Positions 1 through 9,567 of a stretch of DNA of 64,000 nucleotides are shown here, piece by piece. Origin of the DNA: Laburnicola sp. R22_1 (lineage: Eukaryota > Ascomycota > Dothideomycetes > Pleosporales > Didymosphaeriaceae). Every line of letters starts with the position of its first letter. Positions within the stretch are counted from its first letter, which is position 1. The notes beneath the pieces were generated by a model. It saw only the letters and a list, made by a program, of their open reading frames with translations. It made no database searches and was not told the origin of the DNA. Location of the stretch: contig JACONQ010000015.1 of the NCBI GenBank assembly GCA_014281115.1, positions 434,001-498,000 of the forward strand, in the 5' to 3' direction. The position numbers and the translations under genes were made by a program.

Positions 1-2030
1 GCAGCCTCCCTCGTCGCCAGCGCCTCCAGCGGAAGCGGTCACTTTACCGAGGTGCTTAATGGTATCGGTACGGTCCTTCTCATCCTAGTTATCTTCACTC
101 TCTTGGTTGTCTGGATCAGTTCCTTCTACCGTTCTAACGGGATCGTCCACATCCTCGAATTCACACTGGCCATTACTATCATTGGTGTCCCCGTCGGTCT
201 TCCCGCTGTCGTTACCACTACCATGGCCGTCGGCGCCGCCTATCTTGCCAAGAAACAGGCTATCGTCCAGAAGCTCAGCGCTATCGAGTCTCTTGCTGGT
301 GTTGAGATTCTCTGTTCTGACAAGACGGGCACCCTTACCAAGAACAAGCTGTCCCTTGCCGAGCCCTACACCGTCTCCGGTGTCGATCCCGAGGACCTCA
401 TGCTCACCGCCTGCTTGGCCGCGTCTCGCAAGAAGAAGGGTATTGATGCCATCGACAAGGCTTTCCTCAAGTCACTGAAACACTATCCGCGCGCCAAGGA
501 AGTGCTCAGCAGGTACAAGGTCATAGACTTCCACCCCTTCGATCCCGTCTCCAAGAAGGTCCAGGCTGTCGTCGAGTCTCCACAGGGCGAGCGCATCATT
601 TGTGTCAAGGGTGCTCCGCTTTTCGTGCTCAAGACCGTCGAGGAGGACCACCCCATCCCTGAGGCTGTTGATGAGGCATACAAGAACAAGGTTGCCGAGT
701 TCGCTACCCGTGGTTTCCGTTCCCTTGGTGTTGCTCGTAAGCGTGGTAACAACGCCTGGGAGATACTCGGTATCATGCCCTGCTCCGACCCCCCGCGCCA
801 CGACACTGCTCGCACTATCCACGAAGCCAAGACCCTGGGCCTTTCCATCAAGATGTTGACTGGTGATGCCGTTGGGATCGCCAAGGAGACTTCTCGCCAA
901 CTCGGTCTCGGAACCAATGTCTACAACGCTGAGCGTCTCGGTCTCGGCGGCGGCGGTGAGATGCCTGGTTCTGAAGTCTACGATTTCGTTGAGGCTGCCG
1001 ACGGTTTCGCTGAAGTCTTCCCGCAACACAAGTACAACGTCGTCGAGATCCTTCAGCAGCGTGGCTACCTTGTTGCTATGACGGGTGACGGTGTGAACGA
1101 TGCTCCTTCTCTGAAGAAAGCTGATACCGGTATCGCTGTCGAGGGTGCCTCCGACGCCGCCCGATCTGCTGCCGATATCGTCTTCCTGGCACCTGGCCTT
1201 GGTGCCATTATCGATGCGCTTAAGACCTCGCGCCAGATCTTCCACCGCATGTACGCCTACGTCGTCTACCGTATCGCCCTGTCACTGCATCTTGAGATCT
1301 TCCTTGGTCTCTGGATCGCCATCTTGAACACCTCGCTCAATCTCCAACTTGTCGTCTTCATTGCCATCTTTGCCGATATCGCCACCCTCGCTATCGCCTA
1401 CGACAATGCTCCCTTCAGCAAGTCGCCTGTCAAGTGGAACTTGCCCAAGCTTTGGGGCATGTCTGTCCTGCTCGGTGTGGTTCTGGCTGTTGGTACCTGG
1501 ATTACTCTTACTACCATGTTCCCCTACCAGGACCTTCCCAACCCCGCAGGTCAAGGTATCAGTGGTGGTATCGTCCAAAACTTCGGTGTCCGTGACGAGA
1601 TTCTCTTCCTCGAGATTTGTCTTACTGAGAACTGGCTCATCTTCATCACCCGTGCCAACGGTCCTTTCTGGTCCTCCATCCCCTCGTGGCAACTTTCTGG
1701 GGCTATTCTCATCGTCGACATCCTCGCCACTCTCTTTTGTATCTTCGGTTGGTTCGTGGGTGGCCAGACCAGCATCGTCGCTGTGGTCCGTGTCTGGATC
1801 TTCTCTTTCGGTGTCTTCTGTGTCATGGGCGGTGTCTACTACCTTCTCCAAGGTAGCCAGGGCTTCGACAACCTTATGCACGGAAAATCCCCCAAGAAGG
1901 ACCAGAAGCAGAGGTCACTTGAGGACTTCGGTAAGCATCTCCCCATCCCCTTCTTCTCGGTTACATTGCTAACATCTCACTAGTCGTCTCCTTACAGCGT
2001 GTCTCGACCCAGCACGAGAAGAGCTCATAG
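1..2030 (+). CDS. PMA1: Plasma membrane H+-ATPase (P3A-type), 5' truncated by window edge
   Basis: Exons 1-1930 and 1984-2030; the reading frame is open from base 1, so the N-terminal third lies outside the window. About 658 residues are visible against roughly 920 in the family. The protein pumps protons out across the plasma membrane using ATP. Visible in order: the membrane segment with [20 protein letters not shown], the phosphorylation motif [11 protein letters not shown], the hinge motif [20 protein letters not shown], the [19 protein letters not shown] motif, and the C-terminal membrane segments. A 53-nt intron (GTAAGC...CACTAG) separates the last exon, whose translation ends [15 protein letters not shown]. 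This is the family's autoinhibitory tail with the Ser-Thr pair phosphorylated in yeast Pma1. The splice is fixed by that tail: without it the frame would end early in an unrelated sequence. No defects are visible. Confidence 0.97.
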
Positions 2031-2826
2031 GACAGTGCAACCGAAAAATACAAGCCAAGCTAATGATGTTGACGCCAATGGGAAGGTTGTTGGACAGCCA
2101 CAAGACAAGAGTTCGTGGACATGTCTCGCATGTATTACATATTCTGGGGTAACATGGACCCTAATATACCACCTACAATGAAAATAGCAGGTAAACAAGC
2201 GCGTGAGGGATAGCCGGTGCGAGGGCTGTGGACTTTCCGATACTGCACTTATTTCTTTCTTCTTTGCTCTGATTTTTGTTATACCTGCTGCGCTCCGGGT
2301 GTTGAAGACCGGCCAGCACCTTTGCGGTTCGCGTGCAAGTTACGACGGGAAGTGGGAGGATGGGTGTCTTTAGCTTTGCTTCAGTCATGTTGCTTTGTTC
2401 TGTACGATGGCATGTCTGCGGTTAATGAGATTTCTTATTGAATTTTCATCTAGTGTGCATCTACCTTTGTACGGTGATTTGAAAGACACGGTGATGTCGT
2501 GCATACGAGCTCCGCGTGCTGCCCAGAATAAGCAATGCGAAGGGAAAGGACATAAATATTTTTGGTACGCTATAGAGTAAGTTTTATGTATTTGAGATAT
2601 CGTGTTTGTACCTACCTACCTTCTGGACGTGGGTGTCGCCGTGTGGGTAGTGATAACGTCATCTCCTTAGCGCTACACCCCACCTGGCTTCTTCGGCTTC
2701 GTTCCGCGCGCAAGCTCCTCACTACGCGTCAGAAGCTAGTTATTGATCGTATCCTTGGTGCTCTTTTCCTTTAACTTCTCTCTCCACGATATCCCTTTGA
2801 TATTACGACAATACCAATTCTGCAAC
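2031..2826. other. Intergenic spacer: PMA1 3' flank and aldo/keto reductase promoter
   Basis: About 800 bases without a supported gene. The first part is the 3' untranslated region of the H+-ATPase and the last part the upstream region of the next gene, with a pyrimidine-rich stretch shortly before the start codon (ctcttttcctttaactt). No repeat, RNA gene or conserved reading frame was recognised. Confidence 0.6.
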
Positions 2827-3995
2827 ATGGCCAAGATCTCCACACCAATTCCTGCCCTGAAGCTTAACGATGGCAGCTCCATCCCCATGCTAGGCTACGG
2901 CGTAGGCACCGCGTGGGGAAAATCCGGAGACGAGAGCAAAATCGACCAAGCTACCATTGACGGCGTGAAGATGGCGATTGGACTTGGCTACACGCACCTC
3001 GATGGCGCGGAGTGTTGGTCTTCTTTCTGCGGTTTCGAAACATAGCTTCTTGCTGACGAAGTGCCAGCGTATAAGAATGAGATAGAGCTTGGGAAGGCGA
3101 TCAAGGAGAGTGGTGTTGAGAGGAGCAAGTTGTATGTTACTACGAAGGTTTCGGATGCGGGTGGGGATGTGGAGGGGGCGCTGAGGGCGAGCTTGAAGAA
3201 GTTGCAGGTGGATTATGTGGATTTGTATGTTTTGGGACGGTGGTACCTGGTCAAGAGTTTCTGGGCATCTGCGTTTGCGTTGCTTGTTATGGGGAAGCCA
3301 TGCTCTGGAAAGCTATTGACCGGGCACTGCAAGCAAATGTGCTACTCGTGCATATAACTGACGAGTAGCAGATACCTTATCCACTCGCCTTTCTGGGCAG
3401 AGTCCGAACAGGATCTACAAAGGGGATGGGCCTTGATGGAGAAACTGAAAGAAGCCGGCCTTGCTAAGAGCATTGGTGTTTCCAACTATCGTCCGCAGGA
3501 CCTCGATGCTGTATTGAAAACCGCAAAAGTGGTACCTGCCGTTAACCAGATCGAATTCCACCCTTACCTTCAGCGGGTGGAGCTCCTAGAGTTCCACAAG
3601 AAGCACGGCATCGCCACCACAGCTTACGGGTAAGATAAGTCCAACAACACTCGATGTGCAAGCGAGACAAGTATCAAGAACTGACGCCGCATCTCCTCCG
3701 CTCGAACAGTCCCCTTTCGGCCGTCACCAAGGCGGCGCCCGGCCCTGTGGACGACATCATGACCGGCCTGACGAAGAAGTATGCCGTCAGCGAGGGGGAG
3801 ATTAGCTTGAGGTGGTGTATGGATCAGGATGTGGTGCCGATTACGACGTCGAGTAAAGAGCAGCGGTTGAGTGATTACCTGCGGGCTACGAGGTTTAAGC
3901 TGACGCCTGCGGAGATTGAGCAGATTAATGAGGCGGGGCAGAGGAAGCATTATAGGGGGTTTTGGGTTAGGAGGTTTGGGGATAGTCGGGTGTAG
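2827..3995 (+). CDS. Aldo/keto reductase (AKR3-like), NADPH-dependent
   Basis: Four exons: 2827-3013, 3068-3224, 3372-3629, 3710-3995, giving 295 residues, the usual size for a single-domain (alpha/beta)8-barrel reductase. The family reduces carbonyl compounds with NADPH. The catalytic tetrad can be placed: Asp59 (THLDGAE), Tyr64 (SYKNE, created by joining exons 1 and 2), Lys89 (VTTK) and His119 (YLIHSPF, created by joining exons 2 and 3). Further marks are GVSNY, VNQIEFHPYLQ, AYGPLS (created by the third splice) and PITTSS near the cofactor phosphate. Introns are 54, 147 and 80 nt; the 147-nt one is long for this locus. The closest named type would be the yeast alpha-keto amide or 2-dehydropantolactone reductases, but the substrate cannot be deduced. 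The start follows CAACATGG, a good fungal context. Confidence 0.92.
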
Positions 3996-4574
3996 GTGTG
4001 GAGGATCTTCTGGCACTGGGAATTGTTGTGTAAATGTAGATGTCGTTGATAGAAGCTTGGGGTTGGTTTTGTGTTTGTGTCATATAATGAACAGTTTTTG
4101 ATGTAAGGTTGGTTACAAACAAGTATAAACTGCTAGGACCTATATTAGGAAGGGTAACAAAGGTAGCATCACCAGCTGGTGAGAGACCCGTATAGGGCGG
4201 GGCCAAATTTTTCTTAATGCGTACGAAGGCCTGGAAGAGATGCATAAAGTGGCAATTGAAGTGAAGCAAAATTAGGATTTCGTGAATGCCTGAAGCGTAG
4301 CTTGCCCTTTTTGACCCGTGGACGGGCAAAGATCTCTTGGCGTGCCAAGCTTACCGCCGAGTCAAAAGTTCAACGGTGCAACTCCTCACCTGCTCCACTC
4401 CACTCACGCCCTCACCAACAACCAACCACTCCGGTCCGTGCTGCGACCAGCGAGTCCCATACATTATATTGACACCTCGCAGCTTCGTCTGTTCGCTACC
4501 TGTGCGCGCCTGCGACTCGGCGACCCGACTGACAGGCTTAGCTTCTGTCGCGCAGCAGATCGCAACCCCTCACC
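3996..4574. other. Intergenic spacer, aldo/keto reductase 3' flank and SF3b2 promoter
   Basis: About 580 bases. GC falls after the reductase stop, then rises into a C-rich promoter-like stretch before the ATG at 4575. No gene, repeat or RNA was recognised. Confidence 0.55.
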
Positions 4575-6374
4575 ATGGCGAGCACCACTGCCATGACGCC
4601 GGGCGCTGCGACTACCCCCGGCTCGAAGAAGGCGTCCAAGAACGCATACCGTCGAGCCAAGAAGAAGGCACAGCGCGCTGTAAGCTTCGCGATAGCACCA
4701 GAGACTCGGGCAGTGCTAATCGTCCTGCAGGAGACCCCATCGGAGGTCGGCGACTCTGCGCGTGAGAGCGAATCTCCTGCTCCAGACGACAAGTCCAATA
4801 ACGATGAACAGGCGGTCCGAGCCGCGGACCTTCTGGACGCTGACGATATCGCGAATGTGTACGACTTTGACAACCCACTTTTCGAGCAGTACAAGAGCAT
4901 CTTCGAGAAATTCCGCGAGCCCACTGTCGAAGAGACAGCAAAGGAAGAAGATAAGCCTGAGCTCTACTATTCCGACGATGACATCCCCGAGGAAGAAGAT
5001 GATTCTGCAAAGAAGATGTCGAAGAAACAGCGCAAACAGATGAATAAGCTGTCGGTTGCGCAGCTGAAGGCGCAGGTCAAGAAGCCAGAGCTCGTGGAAT
5101 GGACCGACGTAACTTCGCCAGACCCTCGCCTCTTGATCTCAATCAAAGGCTACAAGAACGTCGTACCTGTGCCGAACCACTGGTCGCTCAAGCGTGAGTA
5201 CCTTTCATCGAAGCGTGGTATCGAAAAGCCGCCGTTCGCATTGCCGAAGTTCATCCAGGAAACTGGCATCTCAGAAATGCGAGATGCAGTTCTCGAGAAG
5301 CAGGCGGAGATGACGCTGAAGCAGAAACAGCGCGAGCGTGTTCAAGGAAAACTCGGAAAGCTCGATATGGACTATGGGAAGCTCTACGACGCCTTCTTCC
5401 GTAGGCAGACCAAGCCTGAGATGACGCGTTACGGCGAAGTCTATTATGAGGGCAAAGAGCTTGAGACAAATTTGGTACATTTGAAACCAGGCGTACTTAG
5501 CGAGGAGCTGAAGGATGCGCTGGGTATGGCGCCCGGGCACCCTCCGCCGTGGCTAATCAACCAGCAACGTATCGGACTTCCCCCATCCTATCCTAACCTC
5601 AAAATTCCCGGCGTGAATGCGCCTATACCCCCAGGCGCTTCCTGGGGTTTCCAACCGGGTCAATGGGGTCGTCCGCCTATTGATGAAACAACCCATCGCC
5701 CAATGTGGGGTGGCGATCCTCTCGGACAAGGTATTCTCCAAGAGCAGTCGGCCCCGACGCAGGGAGGTGAACCTGTAGAACGGGGTATCTGGGGTGTTCT
5801 GCGAGCCGAGGGTGAGAGTGATGAGGAAGAGAGCGACGATGAGGAGGATGACGAGGAAGAAGAGGAAGAAGACGGTTCTGAGGACGTCAGTGGCATCCAG
5901 ACCTCGATGACCTCAGCCTCTGCCCTTCCTTCTGAAATTGGAGGAACCGAAACCATTGGAGGAGAGTTCACTCTGCGTAAGCAGCGGAAAGGCATCGAGA
6001 CCGAAGAGCCTGGTGCGCCCCGTAGCGCCTTCCAAGTGCTTCCCGAGAAGAACATCCAGGCAACAGGTTTCTTTGGTGGTGAGCATGCGTATGATCTTGA
6101 TGCTGCTCGACGCGACAACCTTGGAGATAGCGGCCAGCGCAAACGTAAAGTTGGTGATGTCGATATATCTGTCGACGTAGATGCATTGGCAGACAGCGAC
6201 AAGTTGGATAAAGAGGCTCTGAGGAAGCAGTACGACGCGCAGAGGAAAGCAGAGTTGCAAGGACAGTGGCAAAGCATTGATCAAGATGATCTGAGCGAGA
6301 TGATTGCCGCTGAGGCTCGCAAGGAGTCCCGCAAGAGGCAAAAGAGGGATGAGGACCGGCGCCCTCGGCGATGA
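4575..6374 (+). CDS. CUS1: Splicing factor 3b subunit 2 (SAP145 / Cus1)
   Basis: Two exons, 4575-4679 and 4731-6374, 582 residues. This U2 snRNP component helps tether U2 to the branch-point region together with SF3b4. Visible: a basic N-terminus (KNAYRRAKKKAQRA), an acidic linker, the conserved DUF382 core (LVEWTDVTSPDPRLLISIKG, NVVPVPNHWSLKREYLSSKR, GIEKPPFALPKFIQ), then the PSP proline-rich domain (PPWLINQQRIGLPPSYPNLK, PGASWGFQPGQWGRPP, RPMWGGDPLG), an acidic stretch (DEEESDDEEDDEEEEEEDG) and a basic C-terminus. The segment 4680-4730 reads as 17 open codons but has GTAAGC, a GCTAAT branch point and TGCAG, and its translation looks unlike the family, so I call it a 51-nt intron. If retained it would not break the frame. 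Confidence 0.95.
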   Translation: MASTTAMTPGAATTPGSKKASKNAYRRAKKKAQRAVSFAIAPETRAVLIVLQETPSEVGDSARESESPAPDDKSNNDEQAVRAADLLDADDIANVYDFDNPLFEQYKSIFEKFREPTVEETAKEEDKPELYYSDDDIPEEEDDSAKKMSKKQRKQMNKLSVAQLKAQVKKPELVEWTDVTSPDPRLLISIKGYKNVVPVPNHWSLKREYLSSKRGIEKPPFALPKFIQETGISEMRDAVLEKQAEMTLKQKQRERVQGKLGKLDMDYGKLYDAFFRRQTKPEMTRYGEVYYEGKELETNLVHLKPGVLSEELKDALGMAPGHPPPWLINQQRIGLPPSYPNLKIPGVNAPIPPGASWGFQPGQWGRPPIDETTHRPMWGGDPLGQGILQEQSAPTQGGEPVERGIWGVLRAEGESDEEESDDEEDDEEEEEEDGSEDVSGIQTSMTSASALPSEIGGTETIGGEFTLRKQRKGIETEEPGAPRSAFQVLPEKNIQATGFFGGEHAYDLDAARRDNLGDSGQRKRKVGDVDISVDVDALADSDKLDKEALRKQYDAQRKAELQGQWQSIDQDDLSEMIAAEARKESRKRQKRDEDRRPRR

Positions 6375-7188
6375 GCGTGACAGGCATGGTTCAGTGGGAG
6401 ATGACGGGGATAGGACTGTAAGATTTGTAAAGATATCAGCATTAAGATTCCGGGGTATTCAGGTTTTAGGCGGCGCAAAAGGCGTTTGGCACGAAAATTT
6501 GAGGGCCTGGAACTTGAGGGCCTTTGCCCAAGTGCAGTCAAGAGGCTTTCAGATGCGAAGGATTGCGTTGGACGGGTTATCGCAGTTCTACAATGGATGC
6601 AAGCAGCATGGAAATATGAATGAGGAAAGAGCCTGTCGACATCGCCGGGTGGTGTAATAATATCAAGATGGTCAAGAAAGTAAAGAACCAGTGGTGAATA
6701 TGTGCATAGTTGGAGGATGTGATGATTTAAGACGAACAGTTGCCCAACCGAACCGGCATTACAGCTACAGGACAAAAGTTTGAGTACAGTTGGTCTTGGT
6801 AACGGTGTACTCAGACTTTTGTTATAGCACTGTATTGTGCTCACCTTCGAGACGACACAGGTTGATTAATTCTCTAGCGACCGTTGACATTTATAACTCC
6901 TCACGCCGACCGAATGAAGATAATCGAGGCGTCGTCAGTAATAATGTGTCAGTCATTATATGAAGAGCGAGGTCACGTGTCCAGCCCGAGCTTTGGAGAT
7001 TTTCATGTTCAAGCGCGTGGCGAGCTCTTGGCATAGAAGAGTTCTATCACATAACACTGGCAGGCAAACGCGTGCCGACACCCCTCCTCGCCACAACAGT
7101 CCCTCACTTCTTGCTATTTTACCGCGCGCCACCTCTACTAGTTATTGTTCTACAGCCCAGTAATTAGGCACTGCGGATCGTCGCCACT
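6375..7188. other. Intergenic spacer with MITE copy A
   Basis: About 810 bases between the SF3b2 stop and the RS-protein start. It holds the 71-bp palindromic element at 6762-6832 (listed separately). Otherwise there is only 3' and 5' flanking sequence; a purine/pyrimidine-mixed promoter with cacttcttgctattttac precedes the next gene. Confidence 0.6.
6762..6832 (+). mobile_element. MITE family 1, copy A (71 bp, TA-flanked)
   Basis: Starts CAGCTACAGGACAAAAGTTT and ends with the near-inverse ...CAGACTTTTGTTATAGCACTG, flanked on both sides by TA (6760-6761 and 6833-6834). It is about 19 bp shorter in the middle than copy D. The same ends occur at 34705, 41244 and 51430. TA duplication with no coding capacity suggests a Tc1/mariner-type non-autonomous element. 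Confidence 0.75.
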
Positions 7189-8919
7189 ATGGACAGGGAC
7201 AGAGACCGCGACCGAAGGTTTGTCGCGCCCAACCCGCACCTGTTTGGCCGCTGCAACTATATCTTCTGGTTGACCGTGAAACTATTCATGTACTTCGCTC
7301 ATAGCTTACATGGAGTAGAGATGACAGGTTCTCGAACACCTACCGGCCTCGCTCTCCCGGCCCGCGCCCTCGCTCACCTGGTCCGCGCATCGACAGCTAC
7401 CGCGCCAACCGCTCTCCACCTCGTCGCGGCCTGAGTGGCGCCGATACCTATACTCCAGGTGGTCGTTCGTCTCGTCCGCGCAGTCGCTCTCCTGTAGCGT
7501 TTCGTAGACGCTCTAGAAGCCCTAGGCGGGACGATGACCGGTGGAGGGCCCGACCTCGATCTCCCCCACGTCGCGCATTTTCCCCTAGGAGAGAGGATTT
7601 CAGGAGTGATCGTGCAAGGTCGCCTCCGCGTAGAGAATACGACTCCTACACGCGCTCGCCTCGCCGTGATAGGTCTCCTCCACCGCGAGAACGAGATCCT
7701 TCACCAGCTAAGAGCCGGGGAGTGCGCTCACCTCCTCGCTCAAGTCGGTACGATGAGCCTCGATCTCGTGCTCAAAGGTACATAAGACAGCCCATGTTTA
7801 TCTCAGTTCTTAGCTCATGACTACAGCCCACCGCGCCGATTCTCGCCTGCTCCTGCGCGCGAGGGCAGAGACTACCGTCGCCGCTCGCCATCTCCTCGAC
7901 GTGAACGCGCAGACCCGTACACGGCAGATACGTGGAGACGAAGGTCGCCCTCCCCGGCCAGACAAACATATGCGTCGAACGATGCATCCGGTAGAGAGTC
8001 GGCAGCCACCTCGCGCCGTTCGTCTCCGCCTCCAGTTCATCCTAGCAGAGCTGCCTTGATTCCAGACGATAGACCCATGAGGGATGCAGTGTCGGCTCCT
8101 CGATCGCCCTTCCGCGAACGTGACTACGATCGGGCTAGAGAGAACAATCGTGAACGGGAGCGGGAGCGATCTCCTCCACGCCACCGCGATGGGCCGCCTA
8201 CGGGACCTAGAGGCGACCGTGATCGAGAGTTTGCGCCGCCTAGTGGTCCAGCATCGACATACCGCAACGGGGAGAGCAGCTACTCACGAGCGCCTCCCAC
8301 CGGTCCATCGAACCGTGGCTACCCTTCTCCTGCTATGTCACCACCAGCTGGTCCAACTCCACAGGCACCCACCTTCCCACGCGGTAACAACCCTGTTCTT
8401 GCTGCGCCAACGCGCCCTCGTGGTTGCGGTCGTGGTGGCTTTGGTTATGACGCGCCTCGTGATTTCTCTGGTCCACCGCCGCGCAGGGGATCAGGTCACT
8501 TTGGAGGTAGAGGCGGAGGCGGCTTCTACGGCGGCGGTCCACCTTCCGGTCCTCGCGGATCAGTGAGCGGACCGACACCCTTCGCTCCGCCTTTCCGTGG
8601 CTCTAGCAACAGCACCTCAACTACCTACCCACGGACTCAGCGCTTCGGAGCGGACCACCTCGCTGGATTACCGAAGGAGATTCCTGGAGGCCAGAAAGCT
8701 CCCGAGCTATACGACAAGAGCAAACTTCTCAAATTGGAGGAGGAGACGCGCAGGTTGCGGGAAGCGATCGAGGCAAAAGAAGCGGCCAAGCGAGAGTCTG
8801 TCAAGGAGTGGGATTCGCTGCAGCGAGATGCAGACAATGCTGCGCTTCGGGTTGAACTTGCAGACCAGCACTTGAGGTCGCTGAACGCAGACGGTGACGG
8901 TGGAGGGGCAGCGTTCTAG
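7189..8919 (+). CDS. RS-domain (arginine/serine-rich) protein with C-terminal coiled coil
   Basis: Three exons: 7189-7217, 7328-7777, 7827-8919, giving 523 residues. The 29-nt first exon encodes MDRDRDRDR. Exon 2 read in the joined frame is full of RSP/SPRR motifs (RPRSPGPRPRSPGPR, RSRSPRRDDDR, RSPPRREYDS), and exon 3 continues them (RRRSPSPRRER, RRRSPSPARQ). RS repeats thus run unbroken across both introns, which fixes the splice sites. Next come Pro/Gly-rich low complexity, an RGG-like segment (GHFGGRGGGGFYGGG), and a charged helix KLLKLEEETRRLREAIEAKE likely to form a coiled coil. RS and RGG segments are typical of splicing or mRNA-processing proteins, but no RRM or other named fold is visible, so the exact role is not assigned. 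It may resemble SRRM-type nuclear matrix proteins. Introns are 110 and 49 nt. Confidence 0.85.
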
Positions 8920-9567
8920 TCGGGTGCGTTTCGGTTCCACATGATGATTCTCAAATTGGACTGCTGCATGGGCCTTGAGTCTTGTGAGATGTCGCGATGG
9001 GTACGAGCTTGGCAGTTTATTGGATTCTAAGGAGCAATCTGTAAGATAGGGCATTTGACGGGCGAAAATTGCTTGGATCGCGGCATGTGGATGGTATACG
9101 GCGCTGTAGGAAGCATTTGGTAGATATTTTCTCTCTTGACCTCTAATTGTCACGAAGTCTTTGAATCGTTTCTCTTGAATTTGGCTTCGGAGTAAACTAT
9201 CTACCATGAGGGTTTAGACGTGAATTTGTTGATGTACACGATCATCTGTGCCAGGTCAGTCTAGGACTTGGATGGCATGGATGCATTTTGGTGTGACAAT
9301 GCAGACGTAGAGTGTCCAGGAACGTTGACTCGGTACTGCGGTGGAAACTTATGGAAAGTAATGTGCAGGCGTGCGGAGGTGAGGGTGAGAGTTGGTCACC
9401 CACCTCGATGAGGGAGGGCTGCGGGCTTTGGGGAAACCGATTGGTGCCCCACCTGCTTCTGACTCGGCCCTAATTGACTGGACGACGCTAATAATTATTT
9501 CGACAGTGTCAAGCTCGCCAACTGACCTTGCCCTCGCAGTCAACCACCTGATTCCCCTGCCGCAGAC
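8920..9567. other. Intergenic spacer, RS-protein 3' flank and RPC2 upstream region
   Basis: About 650 bases. The stretch 9392-9567 happens to be open in frame with RPC2, but its translation is unlike the family; it holds CCAACTGACCTTGCCCTCGCAG, which could be the 3' end of a 5'-UTR intron. No other feature seen. Confidence 0.5.

Noticed and set aside
472..1245. 257-codon open frame antisense to the H+-ATPase
   Set aside because: Mirror of a conserved coding region; translation has no family pattern and the sense strand is certain.
9392..9567. Upstream extension of the RPC2 reading frame
   Set aside because: Residues are not like the family N-terminus, and intron-like signals lie in this stretch.
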